From UBA7985 sp002690455 (GTDB lineage Bacteria > Pseudomonadota > Alphaproteobacteria > UBA7985), in contig CBFIIW010000006.1 in the NCBI GenBank assembly GCA_965662775.1, positions 1-64,000 of the forward strand: a DNA stretch of 64,000 bases, read 5' to 3'. Shown here piece by piece: positions 26,631 through 34,838 of the stretch (position 1 is its first letter; every line of letters begins with the position of its first letter). Under the pieces are notes generated by a model. That model worked only from the letters and a program-made list of their open reading frames with translations, was not told the DNA's origin and did not search any database. The translations under genes were made by a program, and so were the position numbers.

Positions 26631-27647
26631 TTATGCACGATCAGTCTCGGGCCTAACTTTGTTAGTGCGAATTCGCCAATTGAGAGGTTTTTCTCTTGTT
26701 TCGCGAAGCGGAAAAGAGTCTTCTACCGTGTTGATTGAAGGCAACGGCGGGTCCCGATCACGGAAGAACACTTTGGCTTCTTCCACAATCGTCTGCATCA
26801 AATCCGCATTGGCGGTCTCTTCCACAAAAGAAGTCGAAAAGCTGACAAAAGCAGACGTCCGTAAGACGGGAAATCCTTCGAAAAGGACATAGCCTTCGCG
26901 CTCAAGCCACGGCGTGCCAAAGAAAAAACCCATACCCAAGCGGGTTGCCGTGTCCGCTTGCTTTGGCGAGGTCACCTGCAACGTTTGCCCACACAAGCGC
27001 TCGAGGTCTGCGAGCGGCCAACTGCCCAGAGCGGTGAACACTTCGCTGGTTGGCCTCAAGAAGGTGTGTTGATTGAGTGTTTCAACGGTTGGCTCGCCCC
27101 ACCGCTCGACATATCGCTGATGGGCAGCCAAGTAGATACCAAATGATCCGACGGGCTCATTGACACCAGCCAACAGAGGCGGCTCGTCAAAACTGATGGC
27201 GCAGTCAATCTCGGAAACGCTCGAAAAATCTGGAATCTAGTCAACGTCAATCTTGGTTTGGTAGGCACTTAACCGAGCAGCATTACGCGCTGCGAATGGA
27301 ACCCAGAAGTAGTGGAGGACATTTTCATCCATGGATAGGTTCAAACACGGGCGTGCGGCGGTCTGACGTGACCCCTGCAACTCCCGTACCTCACCCATGA
27401 TGCGATCTGCCTGAGTTGCAATCTCGATCGCCTGTTGGCCATCAGGTGTAAGCTGGAGAACGCGACGCTCATAAATGAAAAGGCGACAGTTCAGAAAACT
27501 CTCCAGCCGATCAATGCGCCGGCGTAGTGTCGGCACCGAAACCCCGAGTTCCTGCGCGGCGGCCGTGTATTCGAGAAAGTAAGACAAAGCGAGAAAGGAG
27601 CGAATCAAGTTCCAGTTTGAAAGGCTTGCAGGCACATTTTTGCTCAC
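26631..27647 (-). pseudogene. LysR-like regulator split by in-frame TAG
   Basis: The gene starts at GTG 27647-27645, overlapping the stop of the upstream LysR gene (GTGA). The first half (SNWNLIRSFLALSYFLEYTA, then GVSVPTLRRRIDRLE) is a winged helix-turn-helix plus linker. TAG at 27237-27239 interrupts it after IDVD, but the frame continues without loss as IPDFSSVSEIDCAISFDEPPLLAGVNEP and runs through a normal effector-binding half to 26631. Intact length would be about 338 residues. A nonsense mutation of one codon, possibly CAG to TAG, explains it. Confidence 0.8.
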
Positions 27648-28570
27648 TCGTCTTGCCCCGCTGACAATCGACCGGTGCGCAGAAAGGTCCGAAGCAACTG
27701 CAGGATAGCACGACGCAGCATGGAGCCCTGCCCCCCCCGCCAAGCGTCTCCGCAAAAGCTGGCATGAACCGGAGTCTGCGAGCGCCCCAAAAGCGGCAAG
27801 AGCTTAAGGCCAGAAATTGAGGTTTGACGACTACCCGAATGCACGGTGAAGCCCAGTCCGGCCTTCGCCATGCAGTGCGCTGACCCGTAACTATCGACTA
27901 GAAAACTGTGGTTGCAGCGACGCTCAACTGTTTCGGTTTCCCCCAAGAAATGAGCATCCCGACTTGCTTCCTTAACCCGGATGAAAACATGATCCTTCAG
28001 GTTATCTGCCGTCGGCTGACCAAACTTTTGGATGTACTTTTCATACGCTGCAAAACAGGAAATAGACGCCCCAACATGTTCGACTTGGTCCAGAGAAGAC
28101 ACAGTGAAGTGGGAGCCAACGGAGACCGACATGGGGCCTGTAGAAACAGTCTCGAGGCTTTCAGGAGTGAGGAAACACACCCGGAAACTGTAAAACAACT
28201 CAAGCTTCACAGCAATAAATGGAAGCCAAAATTCCTCCAGAACGCGGCCCGATGACCGGATTTGCAGCACCTCGCGAGAAACAGTGGTCGAATTGTAACC
28301 AAAGTCATTGAATCCGCCGAGAACGTCGTCGACTGCATGCAAATCATTAATTAGCGTTTGCCCTGCACTCGTCAGTGAATATCGATTATCGGCAAAGCGC
28401 GCCAATTTACATGCATGCACAACCTCTAGCCGGGCCAATCGTCGCCGCAATGTCGGCAAAGAAATAGTCAGGTCTGCCGTAATCAGATCTAGCTTTTTAA
28501 GGCACCCAATTGAGAGAAGTGTTCTGTAAAGATCCCACTCTCGCGAGCTAGTGGGAAGCTGCAACGCCAT
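27644..28570 (-). CDS. LysR-like transcriptional regulator
   Basis: 308 residues. The N-terminus resembles a LysR winged helix-turn-helix (LISLPTLRRRLARLE-type recognition helix, then SLTSAGQTLINDL), followed by an effector domain that is more divergent than usual. It is a tandem paralogue of the split gene downstream; both share the unusual PTLRRR recognition helix and both carry KFGQPT/RWGEPT in the effector half. Stop and start overlap by 4 bp. The pair is visibly richer in A+T than its neighbours, hinting at acquisition. Target genes unknown. Confidence 0.75.
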   Translation of the reverse strand: MALQLPTSSREWDLYRTLLSIGCLKKLDLITADLTISLPTLRRRLARLEVVHACKLARFADNRYSLTSAGQTLINDLHAVDDVLGGFNDFGYNSTTVSREVLQIRSSGRVLEEFWLPFIAVKLELFYSFRVCFLTPESLETVSTGPMSVSVGSHFTVSSLDQVEHVGASISCFAAYEKYIQKFGQPTADNLKDHVFIRVKEASRDAHFLGETETVERRCNHSFLVDSYGSAHCMAKAGLGFTVHSGSRQTSISGLKLLPLLGRSQTPVHASFCGDAWRGGQGSMLRRAILQLLRTFLRTGRLSAGQDE

Positions 28571-28896
28571 ATCAGCACCCCTGAATCACGAAACCGAAGA
28601 GCACAAATGTAAGCGCGGTCGCGGCTAGCGGACAGAATTTTGAAGTGCCAAGCTTTGGCCTAGCAATTGTTAATTACGCAAGTGAAATTTTTTCTCAATC
28701 AAGGGCCGTAAGAGGAAACAATTTTCCCAATCTGCTAGTTGATTGAAATTTTTGCCTGTGTCTCAAAAACAGAATTTTTGGCCGTCCACGATAAACTCTC
28801 TCCGCGTTAACCTGCGTTCGAGCCGTATTTTTGTAGAATTTCTGCGTTTTCCAACAAAACTGATCACAAGCCCGGACATATCTAGAATTCCAAGCT
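28571..28896. promoter_or_regulatory. A/T-rich leader of the LysR pair with an inverted repeat
   Basis: A 326-bp gap, richer in A+T than the surrounding DNA, containing TCAATCAA (28695-28702) and its complement TTGATTGA (28739-28746) separated by 36 bp. Such half-sites 125-175 bp before a LysR-type gene could be an autoregulatory operator. No gene is supported in this interval. Confidence 0.4.
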
Positions 28897-30723
28897 TCAA
28901 TTCCCTCGCACGACGCGCCCGGCTTCTAGAAACAGCTGAGGGTTCTTGGCCCGCTCAAAGACACGGACTTCCCAGTGCAGGTGCGGTCCAGTCGAAGCAC
29001 CCGTTGAACCAACCGTGCCAATTCTTTCGCCCATCTCAACAATATCACCCGTGGACACCTCAATATCACGCAGATGCGCGTATCGCGTTGTCACGCCGTT
29101 CCCGTGATCCAGCTCGATCAGGTTGCCATAAGAGCCTTTCCTGGCCGCGTAAACCACACGTCCAGAGGCAGACGCAACCACTTCGGTACCGCTCGGGCCG
29201 GCAAAATCCAGTCCCTTGTGCATGCGGTTTTTACCCGTCACGGGATGGCGGCGCATGCCGTAACCCGACGACAGCCTTAAACCGTCGACTGGCGGATAGG
29301 TCGGCAGGGCGTTAAAATGACTGCGCTGAGCTTCCAACTGAGCATGAGCCAGCATCAGAGTATCAACGCGGTCAAGAATGTCCGTCACCAAAGCCGCAGC
29401 CGGATCATCACCGGAGAGGCTTTGCCAATCCCCGTCATTGGACGCACGGGCGCTTCCATCATCGGCTCCGCCCATTCCGTTCCAAAACGGATCTTGAACG
29501 CTTTCGAGCAGCGCATCGAGTTGCAATGACGAACTGTTATCGACCCCCGTAAGGTTGATGGCTTCCTGCAGCGCAGCCATCTGCTGATTAGCCTGGACTT
29601 CCAGCTGCTCCAAAATGCCCGTTTGCGTATCGGTGAGAATTGCAATCTGTACATCGCGCTGTTCGACCAGCGCTGTTAGCCGTGCCTGCTCTGCTTCGCT
29701 CTCGACCAGCTGTGCCTGTAAGGATCGCAAAGTTCCCGTGGTGTCATCCATCTGTGAACGGAGTGTCCGCAGTTCAGACATCAGGCCATCGTTCTGGTCA
29801 TTGAGCACGCCAATCGTGTCACGACGAGCTGCGTTCTGCGTTGCCTGGTCAGACTGTACGGACGCGAGGTCCCGCCGGAGAACAGCAATCAGCTGGTCTT
29901 GCCGCTGGACGCTGTCGGTCAGACGATGCGCTTTACGCTCCAAAACACCAGCATCCACGCGCGCAGCGGCCAAACTCTCGGACAGGGATTCGATGGTCTG
30001 TCGTTCCAGCCTCAGTTCGGCTGCCAGCATGTCTGTCTGGGTCAGACTCAGGGCTAGCTCGTATTCAAGACGTTGAAACACGCCGGCGTTGCTTCCGGTT
30101 CCAGCTTCGGTGTCCAAGTGCTCGAATGCGTTGCCCAAGGGCCCCGTCGACACCGCTTCGGCACTAGTGTCCAGAGCATCTAGCGCCGCCTCAAGGGTTG
30201 AGAGGAGCCGCTCATTGTCGGCCATCAGCGAGTCAACGCTAATGCGTCCACTTTCAACGAATATGAACCCAGACCGGGATGCTGTCGCGTCGACGAGTTC
30301 CAGTTGCTGGTCAAGGACCTCATCAGCCACCAACGTCAGCGCTGTCCTCAGCGCCTGTTCACGCACTTCCAGATCGCGCAGATTAGGCTGCATCAGCCCG
30401 AACAGGCCAATGCCAATGATCATCACGCTGCCCACCGACAGCGCGGCCGCACTTCCGAGCGCCAGCGCCTGGTGCCAACCACGGATCAGGATCGGGCGGC
30501 CCCCGCTGCGGCGATCGACAATTAGCCGGTCGCGCAGACCAAAGAGCCCGCCTTTGAGCAGCTTTGAGGCCGATGCCTGCTGGTTTTGAGCTGGCGCTTT
30601 GGAAGCCTCTAAGCTATCCGCACCTGTCTCACCCGCCCTGTGTTTCGCGATGTCAGTCGATTGGTTGACTAACGCGGCGGCCTTCATAGCCGCCTTAAGC
30701 CGCGAAATCGCTGGATTTGTCAT
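28897..30723 (-). CDS. M23-family peptidoglycan metallopeptidase with coiled coil
   Basis: 608 residues. A cytoplasmic N-terminus of about 90 residues is followed by one transmembrane helix (ALALGSAAALSVGSVMIIGIGLFGL as several hydrophobic turns), a long periplasmic coiled coil (about 120-410) and a C-terminal M23 endopeptidase domain. Zinc ligands are in MHKGLDFAG (HxxxD) and GPHLHWEVRV (HxH), with an upstream active His in TRYAHL. All catalytic residues are present, so it is probably active on peptidoglycan cross-links in cell division or growth. Resembles alphaproteobacterial DUF5930-M23 proteins. Confidence 0.9.
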   Translation of the reverse strand: MTNPAISRLKAAMKAAALVNQSTDIAKHRAGETGADSLEASKAPAQNQQASASKLLKGGLFGLRDRLIVDRRSGGRPILIRGWHQALALGSAAALSVGSVMIIGIGLFGLMQPNLRDLEVREQALRTALTLVADEVLDQQLELVDATASRSGFIFVESGRISVDSLMADNERLLSTLEAALDALDTSAEAVSTGPLGNAFEHLDTEAGTGSNAGVFQRLEYELALSLTQTDMLAAELRLERQTIESLSESLAAARVDAGVLERKAHRLTDSVQRQDQLIAVLRRDLASVQSDQATQNAARRDTIGVLNDQNDGLMSELRTLRSQMDDTTGTLRSLQAQLVESEAEQARLTALVEQRDVQIAILTDTQTGILEQLEVQANQQMAALQEAINLTGVDNSSSLQLDALLESVQDPFWNGMGGADDGSARASNDGDWQSLSGDDPAAALVTDILDRVDTLMLAHAQLEAQRSHFNALPTYPPVDGLRLSSGYGMRRHPVTGKNRMHKGLDFAGPSGTEVVASASGRVVYAARKGSYGNLIELDHGNGVTTRYAHLRDIEVSTGDIVEMGERIGTVGSTGASTGPHLHWEVRVFERAKNPQLFLEAGRVVRGN

Positions 30724-31216
30724 CCAGTGTTCCCCTTGCGAACTTTACACTGTTCCCGCCACCGGTTCGTTTGTTTAGCCACCCCAAAGGTGGTAAGAAC
30801 ACCCTGATGTTCCCGACATGCAAAGTCGTATAACATTTTTATGTGGCTTTACCCACTATGTTTGTTGTTGTTCGCAATCAGTAGCATTACGCGCGGCTCA
30901 GCGCACGTCAGGTACCAAAAAAGTCTGTGGGTTTCTGCACTTGTTTTCCCCAGAAATGTGTGGGTTGTTTTGATTGTGGGATGATTTCGTGGATTTCAAC
31001 CACAAGACAGGATGTTTTTCTCTTCTGGATTCATAGATGATGCGGTGGCCAGGTGCCTTGAGCTTGAGCACCCACAAATTTCCCTCCCCCCCCAGCTATC
31101 GATAGCTGACACGCCAAATTGGCCACAATCCAGCCCTCGAATGGCACCAAAATGTTTGTTAAACCTTAAGACTAGACCGGGGATGGGCATAATCGGACAA
31201 CAAGGTTGGGAGCAGC
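30724..31216. other. Intergenic region between divergent cell-wall genes
   Basis: About 490 bases separating the M23 peptidase from the plus-strand small ORF and extensin-like gene. It contains an eight-C run (around 31084-31091) and T/G-rich stretches but no convincing gene, terminator or riboswitch. It presumably holds both divergent promoters. Confidence 0.4.
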
Positions 31217-31351
31217 ATGCGATTGCTGGGTGTACTAATGCTGTCCATTGGACTCTTACTGGTGTCCTCGCTGTTGATCGACCGCTCGAACGGTGAGCAA
31301 TCGGGCTTCTTCCAGCGCATTCAGGACGCGAGGATCCAAAACGGTGAGTAG
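31217..31351 (+). CDS. 44-residue single-pass membrane peptide
   Basis: ATG 31217 preceded by GGGAG. It encodes MRLLGVLMLSIGLLLVSSLL, one hydrophobic helix, followed by a short charged tail (DRSNGEQSGFFQRIQDARIQ) and TAG at 31349-31351. Its stop overlaps the GTG start of the extensin-like protein by 8 bp, so the two are translationally coupled. No family recognised. It may be a small envelope protein or a coupling leader peptide. Confidence 0.6.
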   Translation: MRLLGVLMLSIGLLLVSSLLIDRSNGEQSGFFQRIQDARIQNGE

Positions 31352-33143
31352 TCCTCGGAGCATGTTGACACCCAGGGGCGGCCGCATCGTCGCTGTGATG
31401 CTGGCGACAGGCGTTCTGGCTGCGGTCATCCCTGTGCCGTTGCCTATCCTTTCCTTCCTGCCCGGGTCTACCTCCCTCTCAACGGCCAGCACCGCCGCGG
31501 CACAGACCGGTACAACTTTTCAAGACGATCTTGAACTAGATGGCCTGCTCAATAGCATCTTTCAGGGTAGCGACACCGTGGTTCTGGACGAGACTGACCT
31601 TGAAGCCGCCATTCCCATGGTTGAAGTCCTCGACAGAGAATCCCCCGCCGAGACGGCAGCGATCGATGGTGTGGGTTCAGACACGGAAACGGCAACGCCC
31701 GTCGATGAGGCGGCCGGTCCCCCGATTATACCTCTGCCTAAGCGACGCCCCCCTGCACCAGTCAGAGAGCCTGCATCAGAGAGCAGCGCGCCATCCGGCC
31801 TAAACGTCGGGGACGAAACGGGTTCAGCCGCTGAAACGGGAATTATTGCAGACGCTGCTTCACTGAGCAGCGAAGATGGTAATCCAGGCGACGATGTCGC
31901 CTATGCTGATGCTGAAGTGGCTGAAATGATTTTGTCTCTGAGCAGTGACCGTTCGGCGGAGACCTCCGAGCCCGCGCTGCCCGGAAGCGCAGACGCATCG
32001 AATGCGGATGACGGCATAGCCTCGGTTCGGGGCTCGAGTGGAACCCGTCGCACCGAGCTGCCAGGCAGCAGCCCCCTGTCCGGTGACACCGCAGCCTCTG
32101 CCGCGCGCACGACGGAGGCCGGACAATCGGGGGCCACCGGTCTAACCAGTGATGAGGGCACCGCCGACGCAACCTTCGGTGACACGCAGGTCTCAACGAG
32201 ACCTGATTTATCATTCCGTGAAGAAGAGTGGATTCCTGTCCCCATGGACCGCCCAAAGAACGTCCCGGAGGCGATCGCCGTTATCGCGGGCACAACGGTA
32301 TCGACTGCCGCTGATAGTGGTGCAACGGTCGAGACGGATCAGGCAGATGGGATGCTGGCTTCAGGGATGGGTGAGCCAGCCGCTGTCAGTGCGCAACGCG
32401 TGCAAGATTTGGCCGAAACCCCGGAAGGGGAGAGCGCGGCAAGCAGTCGCTCTGGTGCAACGCCCGAACTTCGCGGCAGCAGCGGCAGTGATCGAGATAG
32501 TTTAGCGGCGGTCAGTCCTACTGACATTGGTGCGGCGGCGTCATCTCCAACATCATCTCGTGAGTTGCCGACCTCTGCGACGACGTCACAGCCTCGCCCG
32601 CCCATAGATCCCCAGTGTCCCTTACGGCTCGAAAGGCTGGGGGCTGTCTTTATGGCGCAGCCGGATTTTGTTGATGACCGTGGCTGTCAGAATCAGGGTG
32701 CGATCGCGATCGAATCCTTCGGCAGCGGCGTATCACTGGCCGATCGAGTTGTGCTGGCCTGCCCGGTGGCGGAAGCAACCGCCTTGTGGTTGCGCAACGT
32801 TGTGCAGACGGAATCCCTGGAGACATTCGGCACCCGTCTGGTGAGCCTCTCCAACGTCGGCGGTTATTCCTGCCGGATGCGGGCGGGCGGGCGTATTTCC
32901 GAACACGGCTTTGCCAACGCCATCGATATAGGCACCTTCCACTTTAAAGATGGCCGACGGGTACACGTCAAGAGCGGGTGGCGTCCGAATGGAACGGCGA
33001 TGGGCGATCTGACGTCGGACTGGTTTGAGAGTATCAATGCCGGGGCCTGTGACTATTTTCAAATTGTCCTGAACCCAAACTCTGATGCTGCCCATGCCGA
33101 TCATTTCCATTTCGACCTCGGACCTTGGAAGTCCTGTGACTAA
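31344..33143 (+). CDS. Extensin-like C-terminal domain protein
   Basis: About 599 residues from GTG 31344 (overlapping the preceding small ORF); ATG 31362 is an alternative. After a hydrophobic signal/anchor (VAVMLATGVLAAVIPVPLPI) comes a long, low-complexity, acidic Ser/Thr/Ala-rich region (about 60-420). The last 180 residues are the compact extensin-like domain with CPLRLERLG, ISEHGFANAIDI and ADHFHFDLGPWKSC, including His/Asp residues that resemble the metal site of D,D-carboxypeptidase-like folds. Probably an envelope protein acting on, or bound to, the cell wall. Confidence 0.85.
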   Translation: MSSPRSMLTPRGGRIVAVMLATGVLAAVIPVPLPILSFLPGSTSLSTASTAAAQTGTTFQDDLELDGLLNSIFQGSDTVVLDETDLEAAIPMVEVLDRESPAETAAIDGVGSDTETATPVDEAAGPPIIPLPKRRPPAPVREPASESSAPSGLNVGDETGSAAETGIIADAASLSSEDGNPGDDVAYADAEVAEMILSLSSDRSAETSEPALPGSADASNADDGIASVRGSSGTRRTELPGSSPLSGDTAASAARTTEAGQSGATGLTSDEGTADATFGDTQVSTRPDLSFREEEWIPVPMDRPKNVPEAIAVIAGTTVSTAADSGATVETDQADGMLASGMGEPAAVSAQRVQDLAETPEGESAASSRSGATPELRGSSGSDRDSLAAVSPTDIGAAASSPTSSRELPTSATTSQPRPPIDPQCPLRLERLGAVFMAQPDFVDDRGCQNQGAIAIESFGSGVSLADRVVLACPVAEATALWLRNVVQTESLETFGTRLVSLSNVGGYSCRMRAGGRISEHGFANAIDIGTFHFKDGRRVHVKSGWRPNGTAMGDLTSDWFESINAGACDYFQIVLNPNSDAAHADHFHFDLGPWKSCD

Positions 33144-33388
33144 CCCCTATGGGCCTTGGTCTGTCTCAGAATGGCCAGCCAGAAACAGCAACAGGTCTCC
33201 AAGAGGGTTGCTGAACAGAAGACCAGCAGGTCGTAAGGTTGTGGGTGCTGAGGTGGTAGGCAGCGCGGCAGTGATCCCGTGGGTTGGTGCGGTTTCCCAC
33301 CAATCTCAAGGCGTTGGTGGACCAATGTCGGCTCACCGGCGTAAATGATGCGTCATCCTCCATGCCTATAGTGTAAAGCGAGAACCCC

Positions 33389-34024
33389 ATGCAGAGAGCC
33401 CCCCTGACTACAGAACAGGTCCAGACCATGATCTGCCGGGTGGCACAGTCCTGCCCGATCACCGCCGCCGCAGTTAAGCAGGTGGGGCTACCTGAAACCC
33501 GCGCTCAAACCCAGGGGATCAGCACCTTCCTGCGCGTGATCTGCGGCCAACAACTTTCGGTCAAGGCAGCAGCGTCGATCTGGGCGCGCGTCGAGGCTCA
33601 GTTCGAGGGCGATTTTGCCCCGATGCGTCTGCTTGACCTCGAGCCTGAGGGCTGGCGGGCGCTTGGCTTGTCGGGGCAAAAAACCCGCTACATCCATGGG
33701 CTCGCGAATGCCTTGATTGACGGTAGTTTTCGCCCTGGCGACCTGCCGCACATGGGCGACGAAGAGGCACTGACGCATATCACAGCGCTGAAGGGCTTTG
33801 GCAGATGGAGCGCTGAAATCTACCTTTTGTTTGCCGAAGGCCGCGCAGACATGTTTCCCGCAGATGATCTCGCGGTGCAGAAGGGGTATCAGATGCTGTA
33901 TGGGCTTGACGAACGCCCGAAGCCTAAGGCTCTTCGCGAGCTTACCGAACCCTGGTCGCCCTATCGCGGTCCGATGGCGATGTTCTTATGGCACTACTAT
34001 GGCGCGGCGACACTGGACAATTAA
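33389..34024 (+). CDS. DNA-3-methyladenine glycosylase (AlkA-like)
   Basis: 211 residues of the HhH-GPD superfamily. The helix-hairpin-helix LKGFGRWSAEIYLLFA (about 132-147) is followed by the catalytic Asp in DMFPADDLAVQKG. ICGQQLSVKAA is the usual first helix motif. It excises alkylated bases in base-excision repair. Length fits the short AlkA-type enzymes without the N-terminal AlkA domain. Convergent with lolD, with a structured repeat between the two stops. Confidence 0.9.
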   Translation: MQRAPLTTEQVQTMICRVAQSCPITAAAVKQVGLPETRAQTQGISTFLRVICGQQLSVKAAASIWARVEAQFEGDFAPMRLLDLEPEGWRALGLSGQKTRYIHGLANALIDGSFRPGDLPHMGDEEALTHITALKGFGRWSAEIYLLFAEGRADMFPADDLAVQKGYQMLYGLDERPKPKALRELTEPWSPYRGPMAMFLWHYYGAATLDN

Positions 34025-34036
34025 AACGCGACCAGC

Positions 34037-34053
34037 CGGCGGGTTGCCCGCCG
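34037..34053. terminator. Hairpin between alkA-like gene and lolD
   Basis: CGGCGGG and CCCGCCG around a TTG loop, 13 bp after the glycosylase stop. Seven GC pairs make a stable stem, but no T-run follows on either strand. Confidence 0.4.
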
Positions 34054-34093
34054 TAACGGCGAGATGAGCAAAGCCTGGCATAGCCGTTCTGTT

Positions 34094-34142
34094 GCGCGTG
34101 GGAGATTTGTAAGCCGCGCAGCGGCGTCAAATCGAGCGCGCC
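34094..34142 (+). repeat. Structured repeat, hairpin-3 module (copy B)
   Basis: GCGCGTGGGAG, then ATTTGTAAGCCGC, GCA, GCGGCGTCAAAT, then CGAGCGCGCC. Only a few bases differ from copies A and C; the loop is GCA rather than GAA and the outer GCGCG/CGCGC stem is perfect. Hairpins 1 and 2 of the composite form are absent or replaced by unrelated stems. It lies between the convergent ends of the glycosylase and lolD. Confidence 0.8.
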
Positions 34143-34157
34143 ACAAAAACCCCTGCA

Positions 34158-34838
34158 TCACGAACCACTCAACCGACCGTGTTCCAACCGCATGACCCGA
34201 TCCATGCGAGCTGCAAGTGCCTCATTGTGAGTCGCCATGAGTACGGAGAGCTGCTCTTCCCGTGTCAGTTCCACGAACAGCGAAAAGACCTGCTCAGCTG
34301 TTTCAGGATCCAGATTACCGGTCGGCTCGTCGGCCAGCAGCAGCGCTGGGCGATTAGCGATTGCACGAGCGACTGCAACACGTTGTTTCTCCCCACCTGA
34401 GAGCTTGCCTGGTCGATGGTCGAGCCGATGCCCCAAGCCTACCCGGTCCAGCAGCATGCGCGCGCGCGCGCGCGCCGCAACAGCGGGCACACCGGCGACC
34501 GATTGCGGCAAGATCACGTTCTCCAACGCGGTGAACTCGGGCAGCAGGTGGTGAAACTGATAAACGAAGCCAACCGTTCCGCGCCTAAGCCGTGTTCGCT
34601 CTCGATCACTGAGGGATTCTACCCCATGTCCACCAATCTCGAGCGTGCCACTCGTGGGATTATCGAGCAGACCACAGATCTGTAACAAAGTGGATTTGCC
34701 ACTACCCGACATGCCCACCATGGCCACAAGTTCCCCCGGCATGATCTGTGCGCTGCAGCCGCGCAACACCTCCAACTCACCATCAGGCTGAAGAAAGGCA
34801 CGGCGGATGTCGCGCAGGATCAGATTAGGCTCAGACAT
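34158..34838 (-). CDS. lolD: Lipoprotein-release ABC ATPase LolD
   Basis: 226 residues with Walker A GMSGSGKST (about 42-50), Q-loop region VYQFHHLLPEFTALENV, signature LSGGEKQRVAVARAIA and Walker B LLLADEPTGNLD, then H-loop ATHNEAL. It powers extraction of outer-membrane lipoproteins from the inner membrane with LolC/E. Overlaps the upstream permease gene by 8 bp, so the complex subunits are co-translated. Confidence 0.94.
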   Translation of the reverse strand: MSEPNLILRDIRRAFLQPDGELEVLRGCSAQIMPGELVAMVGMSGSGKSTLLQICGLLDNPTSGTLEIGGHGVESLSDRERTRLRRGTVGFVYQFHHLLPEFTALENVILPQSVAGVPAVAARARARMLLDRVGLGHRLDHRPGKLSGGEKQRVAVARAIANRPALLLADEPTGNLDPETAEQVFSLFVELTREEQLSVLMATHNEALAARMDRVMRLEHGRLSGS

